A stretch of DNA of 64,000 bases from Candidatus Wolframiiraptor gerlachensis (GTDB taxonomy: Archaea > Thermoproteota > Nitrososphaeria_A > Caldarchaeales > Wolframiiraptoraceae): assembly GCA_021323375.2 (NCBI GenBank), contig JAJPCT020000022.1, forward strand, positions 1 to 64,000, in the 5' to 3' direction. Within the stretch, counting starts at the first letter, position 1. Each line of letters starts with the position of its first letter. Of this stretch, positions 61,433 to 64,000 are shown piece after piece. The position numbers were made by a program, and so were the translations under genes. The notes under the pieces were generated by a model. That model saw only the letters and a program-made list of their open reading frames with translations. It had not been told where the DNA came from and did no database searches.

Positions 61433-62714
61433 AGAAGCCGTTACAGTAGTCCCTGTGTGGATAGAGGCGGCGGGTCTCTGCCAAGCCCCTCAGCCCATCC
61501 ATGCCCAGCCTCGGCTCAAGATCCACGAGCTCAAACTCTGGATGAATCTTGAGGAAATCCTCGATAAGCAGCTCATTCTCCTCGAGCGATATGCTGCATG
61601 TCGAGTAGATTATGTGGCCTCCCCTCTTAACATGGGGCGCGGAGTTCCTGAGCATCTTAGCCTGGAGCCTCGCAAACATTTTCACGTGCCTAGGCTTCAC
61701 GATCTGCCTGTATATTGGCTCCCTCCAGAAGAGCCCCGTGGAGCTGCATGGCGGATCAAGGAGCAACGCGTCCGCCTCCAGCCTCAGAGGCAGCGGCTTT
61801 GTCGCGTCAGCGGCCAAGTCCTCCACAATCCGCAGCCCAGCCCCTCTAACCCGCCTCAAATGAGTCCTGAGCCTGCTTATCGAGGAGTCAATCGAGATTA
61901 TCAGACCCCTATTCCTCATCCGGATGCCCGCGAGGATAGTTTTCGAGCCCGGCGCCGCGCATATATCAAGGATCCTTTGGCCCGGCCTCGGATCAAGCGC
62001 GTAAACCGCATAATAACTTGAGAGATCTTGGATTAGGAGTAGCATCCTCCTCGTTAGCGATATCAGGCTCCGGGTATCATCCACGCGCTCAAGTATGTAA
62101 AGGCCTGGAAGCCTCCGATCAGGAAGCAGGTGGACTCCATTCTTCTCAGCCTCTTCAAGTATATCCTCCTGAGAGGCGAGGAGCGTGTTCAGCGCAACAT
62201 ATGTTCTCGGCCGATTCTCATCTTGGAATCTCAGTAGCATGCTGGCCTCAGATCTCCCGAGCACCCTTGTTACGAGCTTGATGAACCATGGCTGATAACT
62301 TGGATATATCTGGAGATTGAGCCCAGCTTTATGGGCTGATCTTATTAGCCCTATCCAGGGCTCGGCCCCCCTTGGCCAAAGCCTACCCATCACCCTTCTA
62401 AGAGCCTTTACAAGCTCCTCGGGGTCTCCCAAGTCCAAACCCGCCCAGATGGAGCATAAGAGCAAGCCTAGCAGTATCATCGAGTCCTGATCCAGCTCTT
62501 CCCTAGAAAGCCTTCTCAGGAGACTGAGAGCTTGATAGCTTCCAAGGGCATATATGTGGAGCATCTTGCGGGCGAGCCTCAGAACCCGGGTAGCAGGTTT
62601 ATATGCTTGGATGGACGCGTAGAGGGCTGATTTAAGGGAGATCTCCTGTTCTAGATGTTTTTTAATCGCCACGAATGCTAGAGAAACTGCTTCGGCCACC
62701 TCCTCGACATTCAT
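61404..62714 (-). CDS. NSUN/RsmB-type RNA m5C methyltransferase, second copy
   Basis: 436 residues. About 170 N-terminal residues are helical (NusB-like, EEVAEAVSLAFVAIKKHLEQE). The methyltransferase core has RTYVALNTLLASQEDILEEA, motif I LDICAAPGSKTILAGIRM, motif IV LLDPPCSSTGLF and motif VI YSTCSISLEENELLIEDFL. It resembles RsmB with an N-terminal RNA-binding domain, unlike the shorter NSUN6-like enzyme 4 kb away. Both catalytic cysteines are present. Confidence 0.92.
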   Translation of the reverse strand: MNVEEVAEAVSLAFVAIKKHLEQEISLKSALYASIQAYKPATRVLRLARKMLHIYALGSYQALSLLRRLSREELDQDSMILLGLLLCSIWAGLDLGDPEELVKALRRVMGRLWPRGAEPWIGLIRSAHKAGLNLQIYPSYQPWFIKLVTRVLGRSEASMLLRFQDENRPRTYVALNTLLASQEDILEEAEKNGVHLLPDRRLPGLYILERVDDTRSLISLTRRMLLLIQDLSSYYAVYALDPRPGQRILDICAAPGSKTILAGIRMRNRGLIISIDSSISRLRTHLRRVRGAGLRIVEDLAADATKPLPLRLEADALLLDPPCSSTGLFWREPIYRQIVKPRHVKMFARLQAKMLRNSAPHVKRGGHIIYSTCSISLEENELLIEDFLKIHPEFELVDLEPRLGMDGLRGLAETRRLYPHRDYCNGFFIAKLRRRW

Positions 62715-62797
62715 TCTTCATCCTATCCTCTTATGGGCTCTAAGACATCTTAGGCGCTAAAACCCTATATTAGCCTAATTCGGGTAAATGATTTAGA

Positions 62798-64000
62798 ATG
62801 GGTCAGACACGCCTCGACGATCACATTCATCGCGATATCTACTTCTTGATCGGCTGCAGCTATGATGGTAAGACTGGGAAAGCCTATCTCAAGCTCTTAA
62901 ACCCCGAGACCCAGGAGGTCAAGCTGGTATATGATGAGAGCGATCATAAGCCATACTGCTATGTCAAGGAGCCCATTGAGGAGGTTAGGAGGCTGGGGTT
63001 GCCCGGCGTCGTGGACCTTACCCGTGAGAAAAAATATGATCTGCTCAGGGATCAGGAGGTTGAGCTGACGAAGATAATCGCAAGTGATCCTCTCGCGATA
63101 GGTGGAGGTAGTAACTCGATAAGGGAAAAGATAAGGGCGTGGGAGGCCGATATACCGTATCACCTCTGCTACCTCTATGACGCGGGACTTACGCCATGCA
63201 TGCCATACACTCTAGCGGATAATAGGCTACGCGAGTTCCTGCCAAGTGATGAGAAGATTAGGGATATTGTGGAGAGGGTCTTCGGCGACCTCCCAGACGA
63301 TGAGAAGAAGCTACTAGCAGAGTGGATAAGCCTCTTCGAGGCAGATCAGCCGACATTCAAGCATCTCTCAATGGATATAGAGGTCTTATCACCGGTCGCG
63401 ACTAGGGTTCCATCCCCGAGCAAGGCTCGAGATAAGATTGGGACGATATCATTCGTTGGAAGCGATGGTAGGAGGGAGGTTTACCTGTTAAGGACACCAA
63501 AGCTTGGAGAGGTCTCAAACACTGATCTCTACGAGGTTAAAGTATACGATGATGAGGCTGAAATGCTCAGGGACGCCTTTGAGGTCATCAAACAATACCC
63601 GGTGCTAGCGACATTTAATGGCGATGACTTCGACCTACCATATCTCAGGCATAGAGCTGAGGTTCTCAAGATACCGAAGGAGCAGATCCCGATAACGTTG
63701 GGAAAGGAGGGTGCCTCACTGAGACATGGTGTGCACATAGATCTCTATAAATTCTTCATGAATCGAAGCATACAGGTCTATGCCTTCGATAACAAGTATA
63801 GGGAGCATACGCTCGAGGCCGTGGCCCAAGCTATACTCGGCAAGGGGAAGATCGCGATAGAGAAGCCCATAGGAGAGCTATCTGGGGAGGAGCTTGCGAG
63901 ATACTGCTTCCAAGATGCTCTCCTAGTCCATGAACTCCTTACTATGGATAATGAGCTCGTGCTCAAGCTCCTAGTAGTCCTCTCGAGGATAAGCAGGATG
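62798..64000 (+). CDS. polB: DNA polymerase family B (N-terminal 401 codons, runs off window)
   Basis: ATG 62798 about 30 bp after CTATATTA; the frame stays open to the window edge and is not in the track. The N-terminal domain has FLIGCSYDGKTGKAYLKLLN. The 3'-5' exonuclease domain is complete: Exo I SMDIEVLSP, Exo II TFNGDDFDLPYL, Exo III YCFQDALLVHELL, so proofreading is intact. The polymerase palm lies beyond the window. It resembles the crenarchaeal PolB1 lineage. Confidence 0.94.
   Translation, partial: MGQTRLDDHIHRDIYFLIGCSYDGKTGKAYLKLLNPETQEVKLVYDESDHKPYCYVKEPIEEVRRLGLPGVVDLTREKKYDLLRDQEVELTKIIASDPLAIGGGSNSIREKIRAWEADIPYHLCYLYDAGLTPCMPYTLADNRLREFLPSDEKIRDIVERVFGDLPDDEKKLLAEWISLFEADQPTFKHLSMDIEVLSPVATRVPSPSKARDKIGTISFVGSDGRREVYLLRTPKLGEVSNTDLYEVKVYDDEAEMLRDAFEVIKQYPVLATFNGDDFDLPYLRHRAEVLKIPKEQIPITLGKEGASLRHGVHIDLYKFFMNRSIQVYAFDNKYREHTLEAVAQAILGKGKIAIEKPIGELSGEELARYCFQDALLVHELLTMDNELVLKLLVVLSRISRM

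Noticed and set aside
61389-62021. 210-residue plus-strand ORF
   Set aside because: Shadow of the NSUN gene, Pro/Arg-rich with no motif.

Overview
This 64 kb window comes from a thermophilic-looking archaeon, most likely a member of the Thermoproteota/Korarchaeota side of the tree; I cannot place it more precisely. The evidence is archaeal information-processing genes (Cbf5, L14e, S11, class I LysRS, Hjc, an SSB, family B DNA polymerase, archaeal AsnA, DtdA). There is also a tRNA-Ser with a textbook bulge-helix-bulge intron, many genes whose start codon lies about 26 bp after a TATA box (leaderless), and frequent TTG/GTG starts. Metabolism looks anaerobic to microaerophilic and ferredoxin-based: 2-oxoacid:ferredoxin oxidoreductase, GAPN-type glyceraldehyde-3-phosphate dehydrogenase, two aldehyde:ferredoxin oxidoreductases, superoxide dismutase, rubrerythrin and thioredoxin reductase.

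Layout. 1-8 kb: partial geranylgeranyl-reductase-like flavoprotein, FAH-family hydrolase, a frameshifted DNA methylase, an Lrp regulator divergent from a branched-chain aminotransferase, tRNA-Ser, deoC, then a divergent O-phosphoserine-type cysteine synthase / SerK-like serine kinase pair, then SOD. 8-19 kb: SDRs, ArsC-like phosphatase, gapN, rubrerythrin, OFOR alpha/beta, permease, trxB, HtrA. 19-31 kb: aldehyde dehydrogenase, HTH + DUF438/PAS pair, broken nitroreductase, YHS mini-protein, a Lys/Arg-rich basic protein, ChrB-like protein, a toroid-repeat + DUF6062 pair, M20 peptidase, Cbf5-L14e, decayed EamA, THUMP protein, DUF3782-like nuclease-fold protein, AsnA. 31.5-38.5 kb: Mo/W-cofactor and tungsten-enzyme cluster (two MoeA, AOR, MoeB, MoaD) and DtdA. 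38.8-50 kb: Thr-rich surface protein, methyltransferase, an IS110-like element inserted beside a TGA-interrupted ORF, LysRS, a DNA-maintenance-looking group (SSB, coiled-coil zinc-ribbon protein, winged-helix protein, convergent Hjc), a second AOR and a second IS110-like copy. 50-64 kb: MazG, ROK kinase, S11, PIN-ATPase-KH protein, decayed URO-D and EVE genes flanking a candidate C/D box sRNA, radical SAM protein, two NSUN-type m5C methyltransferases plus a PUA protein, a GT39-like membrane protein with an extracytoplasmic domain, agmatinase-like enzyme, and the N-terminal 401 codons of DNA polymerase B.

How the parts relate. SerK-like plus the PLP enzyme suggest Ser to O-phosphoserine to Cys. 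MoeA/MoeB/MoaD supply pterin cofactor to the adjacent AOR. SOD, rubrerythrin and TrxB handle oxidative stress, and GAPN, OFOR and AOR generate reducing power. Decayed genes cluster around the two IS copies and at 53.5-55.3 kb; these look like the accessory parts of an otherwise conserved chromosome. No CRISPR array, rRNA operon or complete prophage was seen.

Most notable for follow-up: paired noncoding ends of the IS110-like elements (possible bridge RNA), the C/D sRNA candidate, the single-frame ORF interrupted only by TGA, the SSB/coiled-coil/wHTH/Hjc neighbourhood, and the ParB-like extension on the cysteine synthase next to SerK.
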